Assembly: GCA_026214975.1 (NCBI GenBank)
Contig: JAOBSW010000286.1
Span: forward strand, 203,061-267,060
DNA from: Gentiana macrophylla
Lineage: Eukaryota; Streptophyta; Magnoliopsida; Gentianales; Gentianaceae
Direction: 5' to 3'
Length of the DNA stretch: 64,000 nucleotides
Shown here piece after piece: positions 12,141 through 22,451 of this stretch; within the stretch, counting starts at the first letter, position 1, and each line of letters opens with the position of its first letter. A program made the translations under genes and the position numbers. The notes below the pieces were generated by a model. It was given only the letters and a program-made list of their open reading frames with translations, did no database searches and was not told where the DNA came from.

Positions 12141-12429
12141 CTCCTTCCTGTTTTTTATGTCAAATTTCAGAATTTGCTGTTTTTATTTATATGTCATTTT
12201 ACATTTCCAATACATCATTTATTACTTTTTTCTTCCTTTGCCAATAAAGTATTTACATCTCTAATAAAAAAAATACATTTTCAATACTAAAAACTCATTT
12301 ACCAACAAAGTATTTACATTTACATCTCCAATAAAAAAATACATGTTCAATACTATATTTTAGACATATTAATTACTTTGTTAATCTGTGTGAATTTTCT
12401 CTCTGCGACATATAAAAAATCAGAGGGAG
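12141..12429. mobile_element. Second Stowaway MITE, 289 bp, diverged
   Basis: Left end CTCCTTCCTGTTTTTTATGTC; right end reversed reads CTCCCTCTGATTTTTTATATGTC. TA duplications lie at 12139-12140 and 12430-12431. Inside is a short direct repeat of about 60 bp (12245-12355) built on ACAAAGTATTTACAT and AAATACAT units. More diverged than the copy at 11395, so probably older. Confidence 0.82.
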
Positions 12430-12529
12430 TACAAATCAATTTGAAGGATATTTATTTTGATCCTTTAAGTATTATTCATGCTATGTTAAAAAAGTATTAC
12501 TCAAGTTTTATCCCACGTTATTTTGATGT

Positions 12530-15500
12530 TATTTGCCGCTTCTTTTCAAGTGGAATAAAGTGGCTGAATTTGGTTAGCATGTCCACTACTACCATGATGA
12601 CTTCATTCCCTTCGGATTTAGGCAATCCATATGTAAAATCCATTTTCAGTTGGGACCATGCCTGTGAGGGACTGGTAATGGATGAACAATCTTCTTAAGT
12701 TGCGGCCAATAAAACAATATCTTAACCATGTTATAACATGCATTGACCCTTGAATGCCCCTTACTGAATTTGAGTGCAATCATTTTATCAATTTTGATCT
12801 CAGACATCCATGTGTTCTTACATATATCCTCCCTTTGTACTTAAGAATCCTTTGGTGCACAATGTAGTGTGGATATGAAATTTGTACTAATCATCGGTGC
12901 CTTAATTCCTCAACATATAGGTCACCCTTGCAGCTGAAAGTTAAATCATGCATCCAAAAAGGAGATATTGTCCAACTCAAGTAACTTGGTCACCCATTTT
13001 TGTTGTAGTGTAGTAGTGGCCCTCGTATCCAGAATGAACTTCATACTCCATTGATCAGTTTCGATGACAATGGGCTTGCCTTGAATATATAGCTTCCATT
13101 TGGTTATTTCCATGAGGACTGCTAGGAGTTCCTTCTCATTGATGAACAATCCAATCCTGCTTAGATAAGCACATGTTTCTTGTTTTGCTGTAAAATAGCT
13201 CCTAAGCCTTTGCCACATGTATATGTTTCAATGCAAAATGGAATTACAAAACCAGGTAAGACATGTACTAATGATTTGCACATGGCCTCCTTGAGTTTCT
13301 AGAATGTTTCTGAGGCACTCACTGACCAGCAAAACCCATCTTTCTTGAGTAGGTCATTCAAGTGTTTAGCAACAATCCCATAATTAGGCATAAATCTTTT
13401 GTAAAAACATGTTAGGTCCGAAAACCCTCTCACTTCAATCACATTATGATGTTGGGCCAATCTGACATGGCTTTCCATCTTGGTTTGTCTAAAAGAGCTT
13501 TTGGACAATTTATCATAGTATTACGTTTTCTTCAAAACTTCTAGAACCACTTTAAGATGTTGTATGTGGGAATCAATGTTACGGCTGAAAATTACGATGT
13601 CATCAAAAAATACCAGCACAAACTTCATCAAGTAAGGCCTCAACATCTCACTCATACTTCCATGGCATAACTTTGAATTCAAGTTGGTCATAATGAGTTA
13701 CAACGACTGTCTTATGGACATCATTCTCATTCATCAAAATATGAGGAATCGGACCTTAAGTCTATTTTGAGAATACCTAGTATCCCCAAATCACCCAACA
13801 ATTCATCAATTAGGGGAATTTGGTAGATATCCTTGACAATCAAGTCATTCAACCTTATGTAATCCATACAACATCTCCATGTTCCATCTTTCTTTTTCAC
13901 AAGGAGCAAGGGTGATGAAAATGGACTATTACCGTGTTGTGTAATCCATGTTGTAGCATTTGATCCACCGACTGCTCTATTTCATCCTTTTGATAGTGAG
14001 CATACTTAAAAGGTTTTAGTTTCACAGGTTCAACACATCCGTTTAAAGTTATGGTATGCTCATAGCCCCTCATTGATGGCAATCCTTGGGAATTTGCAAA
14101 CAATTCATGACACACTTCTAGGACATGAGTCGGTTCACTGGGCACATGATTCAGAGCATGTTCATGTATCAAACTGAGTTAATACTTTGCAACTGTTAGA
14201 AATGATTTTGTTTACCATTATAAACTCTGTCTATTTCCTTTTAGCATTTACTTTACTGCACTTTACTTTTAGCACTTATCTTACTATATTTCTTGCTTAC
14301 CAATACAACGAGGATCACTCTGGTTGAGTTCAACACTTAGCTCATTCAATTTTAAAAGAACAACATTTAAAAAGGCTTTAATCTAATCCATTTGCATTTA
14401 ACACAACTAAGTGGTGTAGTCAGTAAGATGGTTATTCAACTGAGTTATAAAACTCTATAAAAAGTTTTAAGTGTCAAGTTTACTCACCCCACTAAACTTG
14501 ACCCCAAGCCTTTCTAAGGGACCAACAACAACTGATCGCCTTAGTTGAGATTCTTTTGTGTAACTTCTGAGCTTAATTTGTTCATCATCGTTAGTGAAAA
14601 CCACCTATGTTTTGTTGAAGTAAAAAACCATAAGATTGTACATTTTCATCCAATCCACCCCTAATACAATGTCACAACCTCTGAACTTGATCAATCTCAC
14701 ATCTTGTTAAGACACTTAAATTCCCTCACCATTTTGTTTCCATCTACTACTGTGATTAACATATGGTGATTTGGTTCTGTCACACATTGCACTTCGTTGG
14801 AAACCTGATGGTCTATGAAAGTGTGAGATGCACCACTGTGTATGAGAATGGTAATTGACTTTTTTTCAAGAGGCCTTCGATTTTGATGGTGTAAGAGGTG
14901 ACATGCCCATATAAGGTGCACGAATAACTCAGTAGGCTCAAATGGTCCAGCATCATATACCACATCCACTTTATCCCCATTGTCCACTTCCATCTCTCCC
15001 CAAACTCCATCATCCTCTGATACCCGAAAGTGTTTGTGTTTCTGCTTTCACACTTGGCCACAGGTGTATATTTCATCATACCCAACACATAACCCAATGG
15101 CCTTCTTCTCTGCGCAACTCTTTAGGAGTAATTGCCTTATGTATCATTGGTTTATTCTCAGTGTCGGGTATTTTTTCAGTCACATTAGTGGTGAATGGAG
15201 ATAACCTAGACTGGCTAGGGTTAGAGTAATTTTTCTGCACATGTATGTCATTTAATGACATTACAATAGACTCTGGCATATGGCAATATCAATGACAACA
15301 AACATGTTCCTAGGCTTCATCAATCTCACCATAGATTTAATTTCAGTGTTAAGGCCTCTTATATGACATTTGATGAAGTAAGTCTCTATCAACATAAGAT
15401 TATGTAACTGCACCAAGCTTCTAAATTCCCAAAACTCCGATAGATATTTCTCTACTGTGGTCTTTTGTCTGGGTTGATGGAACTAATCCACTGTTAGTTC

Positions 15501-15810
15501 TAATGGCCTACCTTCTAATTGGTTTCATAAATTCTTCTCTTAGTAATGCTGAAATAATTGTTGGAAAACTCAATTTCATATTGCCAAACAACAAATATAC
15601 TTTTCCTCAAAAATGCATTTCGCTAAGCCTACTCTCTGTTCATCCAAACATCATGCATCTAGAAGTATCTTTCACTACGTCACGCCATACACATTACTTA
15701 GGTGGTTATCCATGAAACAAGGGAAAATTGGCATTAGGATCCTTAACTTCCACCTCAAATTTATCATTTCTAGCTAATTTGAAGTTAGCTCTGAGACTCT
15801 ATGTGGCGTA
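12530..15810 (-). pseudogene. Decayed Ty3/gypsy gag-pol on the minus strand
   Basis: Read from high to low coordinates. Gag-like remnants at 15800-15240. Protease near 14860-14810 with HSGASHTFID, where the catalytic Asp of the DSG motif is His. Reverse transcriptase at 14172-13290: YAHYQKDEIE, then LLVKKKDGTWRCCMDY, then KIDLRS. RNase H at 13218-12946 (INEKELLAVL, IETDQWSMKFIL). Integrase core at 12700-12530 (MDFTYGLPKSEGNEVI). Many stops and frameshifts separate the pieces and no LTRs are recognised. A solo LTR interrupts it at 14194-14527. The motifs fit a chromovirus unlike elements 1 and 2; the lineage is not assigned. Confidence 0.85.
14194..14527 (+). mobile_element. Short solo LTR, SIRE-like Copia type
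   Basis: Starts TGTTAGAAATG and ends AGGGACCAACA, as in the SIRE-like LTRs at 48904-50303 and near 31746. The 3' portion, with TTTTAAGTGTCAAGTTTACTC and AAGCCTTT, closely parallels 31670-31746. Flanking pentamers are GCAAC and ACAAC (4 of 5 match), consistent with a target duplication. At 334 bp it is much shorter than its relatives (about 1.4 kb), so it is internally deleted. It separates the protease from the RT of the host gypsy. Confidence 0.7.
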
Positions 15811-16036
15811 GTTACCCAATTTTCCCAATTTAAAAAAAAAAGCTATATGTCTTTTGTATTAGTCTCAAATTGTTTACATTACTTATCACTTAATTTGAAT
15901 AAATTAAGTGGTAGTAAATATTGACACTGTTTAATAACTTGATTGAGACAATCATTAATTTATAAAGTGCATCGAAGTCATTTAACCCATTTTAAGCGAT
16001 GGAAGTATGACTTAAAAAACGTGGACTGATCTTTAT

Positions 16037-16330
16037 GTTGTTGTATGATTATATTTACTAAATCATTATCTTGTATATATATAGATATCGATGAATTGTT
16101 ACCCGTTCTCATTATATTTTTATTTTTCAAATTTTACTCAACGTTAATGTTCATATGCTTGATGAATTGTGGTGACTTTTCAGGTTGTTGTATGATTAAA
16201 TTTAGTAAATTATTGTCTTGTATATATATTGATATCGATGAATTGTTATCCGCTCTCATTATTATTTTTTTTCTAACTTTAATATATGTAATGTTCGCAT
16301 GATTGATCATTATATTATATTATATATTCC
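16037..16330. repeat. 147-bp tandem duplication
   Basis: GTTGTTGTATGATTA begins at 16037 and 16184. Both copies continue through TATCTTGTATATATA, GATATCGATGAATTGTTA and CTCTCATTAT, and end with a TGCTTGAT/GCATGATTGAT stretch. Two copies with moderate divergence. Confidence 0.85.
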
Positions 16331-17192
16331 GATTCAGGCTATAGATCAATTCTATAGTTGATTTTCAACGTACACTTAAATTCATCTATATGTGAAATGG
16401 GACACATCAAAGGTAACTTCATGGGCATATTTTTCAAGGATTATCATAGAGCAATTGAAATAGTTTGCTTTTAAACATGTACCTTTGATATCATGATCAA
16501 CATTTAGTTTTTTCAAAACCAAAATAATAAAAGTTTTAAATCGGTTATTTTCGAGTTCAATTTGCATAGAGTAATTTTTTTTTACGAAGAAATATAGAAT
16601 AATTCAATCGACTTTTGAAACACGTTACGTTGTATGTATGTACTTTTCATATCATGATCGCTAGTTTGTTTTTCATAAACAAATTAATAAAGGATTACAT
16701 TTTAAGTAGATTATTTGGGTTCAACTTCAATACTTGCTTTCAAGTCTAAACTTTGCATAGTTATTGTTTAATCTCTCCGGTAATGCTACTGGCGATAATT
16801 ATTATTATTAAAGTTGATTGATGAAGATTGATGATATGAGAAATATTGATAGTACGCGGATATTCATGATGTATTGATATGAATTGGAATTGGTAATAAT
16901 AATAATTTTATTGAAATAATGAGGCATATGTATTTATTGGGAATCAATCAATATCATTTTTCTTCTTCTTCTACGGATATCAATCAATATTAGGTGTTTT
17001 TTTTTTGTTGAACAAAATCAATATTAGTTAACTAATCTATTTAAATTTAAAAAAGGGGAAAAATAAAACTCATCTAATTAAAGGATAATGATACTTTGAT
17101 TTGTACGGGGACAATAAATTTAAGGATAAGAATAAGTATAATAAATTAATAATATAATATATAATATATAATTAATAAATTAAAAAGGAGGA

Positions 17193-17266
17193 GAAACACC
17201 GAGGGTAGGAAACACTTTTTGGAGGAAACACCGAGGGTAGGAAACAATTTTTGGGGGAAACACCTC
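17193..17266. repeat. 32-bp tandem repeat, about 2.3 copies
   Basis: GAAACACCGAGGGTAGGAAA recurs at 17193 and 17225, with a partial third copy at 17257. Confidence 0.85.
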
Positions 17267-17377
17267 ATCGCATTTTTATTATGAGTATATATATATATAT
17301 ATATATTACGTGTATATATGTATTGATTTTTTTTTTTGAGGAATATGTTTTGATATATATGTGTATATTATGTGTTT

Positions 17378-17378
<1 letters not shown>

Positions 17379-17436
<58 letters not shown>
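17379..17436. repeat. TA dinucleotide microsatellite
   Basis: Nearly pure AT repeat of about 55 bp. Reading frames through it encode Ile/Tyr runs and are not genes. Confidence 0.92.
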
Positions 17437-17439
<3 letters not shown>

Positions 17440-17771
17440 TATATATTGTGCTGGATATTTATATATTACATTAGAAAGAAATAATGCAAAAAAGATAAAA
17501 TTAAGTGGTCATATATATTAGTCATCTTTGTTATAAATATTGTGTAACGTGGATGTCCATTAATATAATATATATCTCATCGGTGTCAAATACTAGCCCG
17601 TAACTAGTTCAATTAATAGTTAAGTCTCGATGCAAACACGACAAATTAAATGGATAAGTATCGACGTAAATATATGGTGTAATCAACTGATGTTTTTACA
17701 CCATAAAAGCACGTGTAATATGTTGTATCTTTATTACTCAATATCGTTGTAGATAATATTGGTTACTCATC

Positions 17772-17842
17772 TGTAGCCGACTTTAATAGCTTAGCTACTA
17801 AGCTAGTGTAGCCAACTTCCATAGCTTAGCTACTAAGTAGCT
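17772..17842. repeat. 35-bp tandem repeat
   Basis: TGTAGCC, then ACTT, then ATAGCTTAGCTACTAAG appears at 17772 and again at 17807. The unit itself contains the self-complementary AGCTTAGCT-type core. Confidence 0.8.
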
Positions 17843-17979
17843 AAACCGACTCAATCTCCATATATATAGGGGTTCTGTTGGCACACCCCAATTTACTATT
17901 GACACCCTATTAATCCCGGCACCACAAAAAATTACTTTTGCACCCGGTGATTTTATAAAGGCAACGCATGATCCTGCTA

Positions 17980-18037
17980 GTGTTCCTTGTTGAACACCAA
18001 CGCCCGTGTCACGGACGTTGGTGTTCAACAAGAACAC
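17980..18037. repeat. Near-perfect 58-bp palindrome (left hairpin)
   Basis: Left arm TGTTCCTTGTTGAACACCAACG at 17981-18002; right arm at 18016-18036 with one base missing. The centre CCGTG, T, CACGG is also self-complementary, so there is almost no loop. The single strand could form a long hairpin. Confidence 0.9.
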
Positions 18038-18103
18038 CATGCAGTGTGACTAACGTTCCCTTTATAAAAAGTGTTAAAACTTAGAAACATCAGTCCACGA
18101 CTT

Positions 18104-19061
18104 CAGGGCCGGCCCTCGCTATTTTTGGGCTTAAGGCCAAGTCCCCGAATTGGGCCTTTTAGTTGAAATTGTTTTTTTTAAAAAACATACTTATTGTTAG
18201 ATATTTTTTCATAAATAAATAATTTGGTTTTCGTTTACATACGAGTTGTCGTACGAATTAATGTTATCGCAACGAAACAGGGTTTGAAGGGGCAGCGCCA
18301 ACTCGTGGGGGTTCGGGGGCAACACCCCCGAAACCTAAACCAATGCATACATCAGTTCATCAAGGGATATGCATTTTCAGATTTTTCAGATACATGCATT
18401 TTCGAACTGATATGTACTTACCATTTCGTGTAAGGGTTGCATGCTTTCATCCGGTGAACAGTGACAATCCAACCCTTTCATGCAAGGAGTACCTCCATTT
18501 GTTTAGTACTTGCTGCCTTTAAAAGGCATAAGTATGTAGATGAAAATTCATAAGTTTGACAGCATCATTAGAAAAACTTTGAGTGTTCTCGGGTTTGATT
18601 CAAACAAGTCACTGTTTGAATCAAACACCTCCATTGTATCCTGAAAGAGATTTTCATTTGATCCCTTAGTGACAAATCGTGTGGGACGAATCATCTATTA
18701 AAAGAAAACGTTATTAACGTGCATTGGAGTTTCTAATTCTCTGTAAAAACCTAAGTACTACATTTTTTCCAACACTTATTGCGTTTTTAACATCCGTAAA
18801 TACAAAAAATTAATAAAACTTGTTTGTATGTCTATTTTCTTTTAGGGAAAGTAAATTTTTTTATTGGGACCTTTATCGATTAGAGTGAAAAAAAATTGGG
18901 CATTTATCAAAAGAAAAATTTTAACATATTATATTAGGTCGGATCGTATTGAATCTACACAGAATTTTTTTTCTTTTAGCGAAACATGTACCGTTAGACC
19001 CTCCCGGCACCGTTGGGCTTAAGACGGCGGTCTCCTTGACCTCACTGTAGGGCCGGCCATG
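18104..19061. mobile_element. Non-autonomous hAT element, 958 bp, nested
   Basis: Begins CAGGGCCGGCCCT, and its other end read inversely begins CATGGCCGGCCCT. The 8-bp flanks CACGACTT at 18096-18103 and 19062-19069 are identical. An 8-bp duplication and CAGGG-type ends are hallmarks of hAT transposons. Inside is a strong G/C hairpin (GGTTCGGGGGCAACACCCCCGAAACC region, about 18308-18334) and no transposase frame, so it would depend on a hAT transposase supplied in trans. Confidence 0.9.
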
Positions 19062-19075
19062 CACGACTTTCCACT

Positions 19076-19136
19076 GGTGTTCCTTGTTGCACACCAACGT
19101 CAGTGTCACTGATGTTGGTATTCAACAAGGAACACC
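19076..19136. repeat. Near-perfect 61-bp palindrome (right hairpin)
   Basis: GGTGTTCCTTGTTGCACACC to its complement ending CAAGGAACACC, centred on CAGTG, T, CACTG, with three mismatched pairs. The arm sequence is the same as in the palindrome at 17980, so the two are copies of one palindromic module. Confidence 0.9.
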
Positions 19137-19366
19137 GATGATTCACAACTTTTTTTCATCCGAAAAAATCAAAAAATGGGTGCCAATAGTAATTTAGGGA
19201 GTGCCGATAGAACCCACCTATATATATGGATGATGCATATCAAATTCAAAAAAATATTAACTACCTTTCTATATTATGTGAAATGAATTCCTTTTATATA
19301 CAGCAGCATGCAGATTACCAAGTTCACTTGTTAAATATTAGTGAATATATAACTGTATGCTACATA

Positions 19367-19527
19367 CAGGGGCAGACACAGGATCTCGGGTCAGGGGACA
19401 GTAAATTTTTTAAAGGCAAATAAAAATTTACGGGGAGCAAACGACATACTTTGTACATATATTAGTGTAAATTTTCCGGATCAAGGGGGTTCTGTTGCCC
19501 CCTTGTTTGTATATAGCTCCGCCACTG
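19367..19527. mobile_element. Small hAT MITE, 161 bp
   Basis: Begins CAGGGGCAGACACAGGAT and, inversely from the right end, CAGTGGCGGAGCTATA; the plant hAT consensus is close to CAGGGGCGGAGC. Flanks GCTACATA (19359-19366) and GCTACATG (19528-19535) match 7 of 8, the duplication size expected for hAT. Inside is AAGGGGGTTCTGTTGCCCCCTT, a hairpin. Confidence 0.85.
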
Positions 19528-19535
19528 GCTACATG

Positions 19536-19958
19536 TATCTATACACTAAAGAATCTTATAATACAAATATTGTGTAATAATTCTGGAACAATGGTTACAC
19601 AACCGAGGTGATGCAGAACAAAAAGCAACATTTGATTAATAGCATAGTGAGAGGAACTAATGTCCAACCAATGTCAATAGAGATAACTATTGTTCGACTA
19701 TATTACTGTGAGGTTCCTTATTTGTTATATTTTGTAATTCTTGTTCTTTAACTGTTTACACTGCTTTATCACCGTAACGTTCTTTTAACAGATTATATTG
19801 TTTTAACGCAGTAAAAACTCTATTTAACGAATATATCGTTTTGTCCTTGAACCAGTTATATTGATCTGGCATCCTGAGGTTCTTTTAACTGTTTTAAACT
19901 ATTTTATCTCCGTTAAATTCTATTTAACTGAGATGTATATTTGTATCCTAGGTTACTT
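19536..19958. other. AT-rich spacer, nothing recognised
   Basis: Contains repeated phrases such as TTCTTTTAAC and CTATTTAAC, but no open frame or terminal structure I can defend. Confidence 0.5.
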
Positions 19959-20260
19959 GGATCAAGCGCTTACCGTTGTAGTAAACCAATTGATATTAAT
20001 AAAGGTGCTACTATATTTTCTTATATCACGTCCCCTCAAGTGTGGGCCTATAAGAAGGGAGAGAGACCCAACACTTGACTTGTTTTTTTTTGGGAAGTGA
20101 GGGCATATAAGAAGAGAGTAGGGCCCAACACTAAGTTTTTTTTGTTTTTAATTATGCTGGAAGCGGGGCTTGAACTCGGGATCTCCTGCTCTGATACCAT
20201 ACTAGGATCAAGCGCTTACCGTTGTAGTAAAACCAATTGGTATTAATAAAGGTGCTACTA
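19959..20260 (-). mobile_element. Possible TRIM, minus strand
   Basis: Two 55-56-bp direct repeats (19959-20013 and 20205-20260, from GGATCAAGCGCTTACC to GGTGCTACTA) surround a 190-bp core. On the minus strand the right copy is followed after a few bases by TGGTATCAGAGCAGG, a tRNA-Met-type primer site. That is TRIM architecture, but no clear target duplication is visible and the site continues into GAGTTCAAGCC, which could instead point to a tRNA-derived SINE. Confidence 0.5.
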
Positions 20261-21938
20261 GTTCAATGTGCTATTATATAAAAGGTTCTTTTGTTAGACC
20301 CACTAGTTCAATGTGTTCTCGGATTGCAATAAAGCTTCTTTTGAACACCGCTACTTGATTGTGTGGTTTTTCTTAGCCACTACCTTTGTTTCCAAAGTAC
20401 CACACACACAAGTAACCACCGAAGATATTCTTCATTACCTTCTTTGATGTCGCAAACGAAACACAGTTAGACCATACACACTTACTTCTACCTTGTTGAT
20501 TCCATTATCACTCATTCTATTCATCGTATAGATTGCGACCACCAAACCTTTATCATCAGGTTTTTTCTTACATCTTGTGGCATACTGGCTGTTTGCCACA
20601 GTTTAACTTAAATCTTCATGATGGTACATTTATTTATCCTGCCATTTTGGTCCTGCATGCTTTATTTGGCTAAGCCACACATGTCTTTATTATCCTTTCC
20701 TCCTACTTCAAGGCTAAGCCATGGGTATCGAGATATATTTGAGATAGTCTGATCCCTTAAGGAATTGGTATCATTTGTGAGAGCTCTTTTGGCTCATCAC
20801 CATTTGTGGTTGAAATCTTCCACTGGATGGTCACTTATCAGAAGTTTTCATCTGTCATACTTATTTGTCCTCTTTTACGTAATCCCCAAAATAACTAACA
20901 TCTTTGTTGTGGTTATCTTTCTTGAGTCACAGTGAGACTCATTACCCCTTATACATTGTTGTGATTCATGTCATGAGAGTGTGGATCTCTTAGATCTACA
21001 TATGTATGTTAACTGTTCATTGATAATACATGTAATATATACATAGGTATTTGTGTCACATGTGAAATGCGTAGTCTTATTAAGTGATATATGTAATATC
21101 ATATGTGATATTGTTTTGCTACTTGCCTTTGCTATTGACTATCATTGTGATCCCTTTATGGTTAGTTAATAAATCTATGATACAGTGCGTAAATGTTGGC
21201 ACACGACCGTTACTGAGGCCCGCGGGCGGGGGCTTGATCGGTTGGGAAAGCTTTGTGTTGACAACTTGGTTATTTCCTAATCCTGTTTTGCCTTGGACAA
21301 GCGTGGTTAGGAGGTTTATCCATGTGAGACCGAAGGCTCTGGCGGATGTTCTGGACATCTGCAATTCTGATTGGCCGTTTATTTCGCCATTGGAGTGTGA
21401 GGAAGCTTCATATGATTCTGAGGGGTTACAAGGTTGGTATATGGTTATATATTCTGTCTGGTATGATCTTTGACCCTTATGTGGCCATTACTGCTTATAT
21501 ACATATTATTGTATATATAAATGTGCCTAATCTACTATGTGTAGTTTCAACTATTGTTTGTGAAAGCTACATTATACATGCACTGAAACTCATTGAGTTT
21601 AAAAGCTCACACCTCCTGCGAAAACCATTTTCAGTGTTACATGTACAATTGGTTACCTCGAGTGGATTCCAAGTGGATGACTAGAAGACATAAATGATGC
21701 TGAGAGTAATGTCATTATTTGGTATTCATATGGCGTTGCGCCAACATGTTAGATAGAAGGTTGAAATTAATCCTTTCTAGTCTGATGATGGATCTAGTTA
21801 TGAAATGGTTGTAAATTTTTAAGGATTATATGAATTATTTATTTGGAGATTTAATTTTTATGTTCTGAAGTCGCGGCAAGAGCTTCACAGGCCGCTCCCA
21901 CACCAACCCTTAGTGGTATGGAGCCGGTTTGTCACAAG
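20261..21938 (+). repeat. Probable LTR 3' portion of an unidentified LTR element
   Basis: No gene. The sequence ends GCCGGTTTGTCACA at 21936, followed after two bases by TGGTATCGGAGC (21939-21950), a one-mismatch tRNA-Met primer site, so the preceding DNA is probably an LTR. Its left boundary is not found. A 129-codon plus-strand frame (21084-21473) shows no known domain and is probably chance. Confidence 0.5.
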
Positions 21939-21950
21939 TGGTATCGGAGC

Positions 21951-22247
21951 ACTGGGTCGAGACGTTATAAGGTTGTACTGAATATAATGTTGGAAGCCTT
22001 ATATTAGCAGCCATAATATAAGATGCCTTAATTTTTGACATTCTATAGATAAGCTTTGAGTTAAGGGATTGCATGATTCTTTGGTAATCGGAGCACGCAG
22101 TGGAAGCGTGTTGTCTGTCTGATGTACTGATAAGTCTGCATCTATCTGATTATATGGAAGTTCTACTTAGGTCTTGATTGGTCTTATCGACATTACATAT
22201 CTTGTTGTCTCATACATTTGACATCACGATAAGAGTTAGTCTATCGG
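21951..22247. other. Leader-like spacer after primer site, no gene
   Basis: Non-coding. Continues from the LTR-like end into the degenerate repeat at 22248. Confidence 0.4.
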
Positions 22248-22443
22248 GAGCTAAGTGCAACATCGTGTGAGTCGCCTCTAGAATCCTTCGGAGCTAAGTG
22301 CTACACGATGCGAGCCACCTCTGTAATCTTTGGTAGTCCTTAGGAGCAAAGAGGTATGCGGAACAAAGTGCTACGTCGTGGGAGTCACGCTAGAACCTTT
22401 TGGTCTATGAGCTACACGGTTTGAGCAACCTCTTGAATCCTTC
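22248..22443. repeat. Degenerate minisatellite, about four units
   Basis: Units begin near 22248, 22290, 22360 and 22408. Each carries GGAGCTAAGTGCTAC followed by a CGTGNGAG core, then CACCTCT and AATCCTT. Unit length varies between 42 and 70 bp. Confidence 0.7.
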
Positions 22444-22451
22444 AATTTCTA

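Larger units (their letters stand above)
15811..17856. other. AT-rich DNA without genes
   Basis: No coding sequence recognised on either strand. It contains tandem duplications and microsatellites listed separately, and a small hairpin (CACTTAATT, spacer, AAATTAAGTG near 15887-15910). Confidence 0.6.
17869..19218. mobile_element. Palindrome-bearing MITE, about 384 bp before a nested insertion
   Basis: Ends GGGGTTCTGTTGGCAC and, from the other side, GGTGGGTTCTATCGGCAC, with inverted similarity continuing about 50 bp (AATTTACTATTGACACCC against AAATTACTATTGGCACCC). Flanks read TATATATA on both sides (17861-17868 and 19219-19226), a plausible 8-bp duplication, though it is itself palindromic so the exact boundary is ambiguous. 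Just inside each end lies a near-perfect palindrome. A hAT element is inserted between them. No coding sequence; superfamily not assigned. Confidence 0.75.

Noticed and set aside
12378..12698. 106-codon plus-strand frame
   Set aside because: Antisense of the gypsy integrase core (MDFTYGLPK on the minus strand), partly overlapping the MITE end.
17251..17484. 77-codon frame rich in Ile/Tyr
   Set aside because: Runs through TA microsatellites; composition artefact.
20150..20200. Possible tRNA-Met gene
   Set aside because: Only the 3' tRNA-like part is present and no acceptor pairing or anticodon arm can be formed; better explained as a primer site or SINE head.
21084..21473. 129-codon plus-strand frame
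   Set aside because: No recognisable domain; lies in a probable LTR just upstream of a primer site.
22248..22443. Possible CRISPR-like array
   Set aside because: Repeats and spacers vary in length and sequence and the context is a plant retrotransposon region; an ordinary minisatellite.
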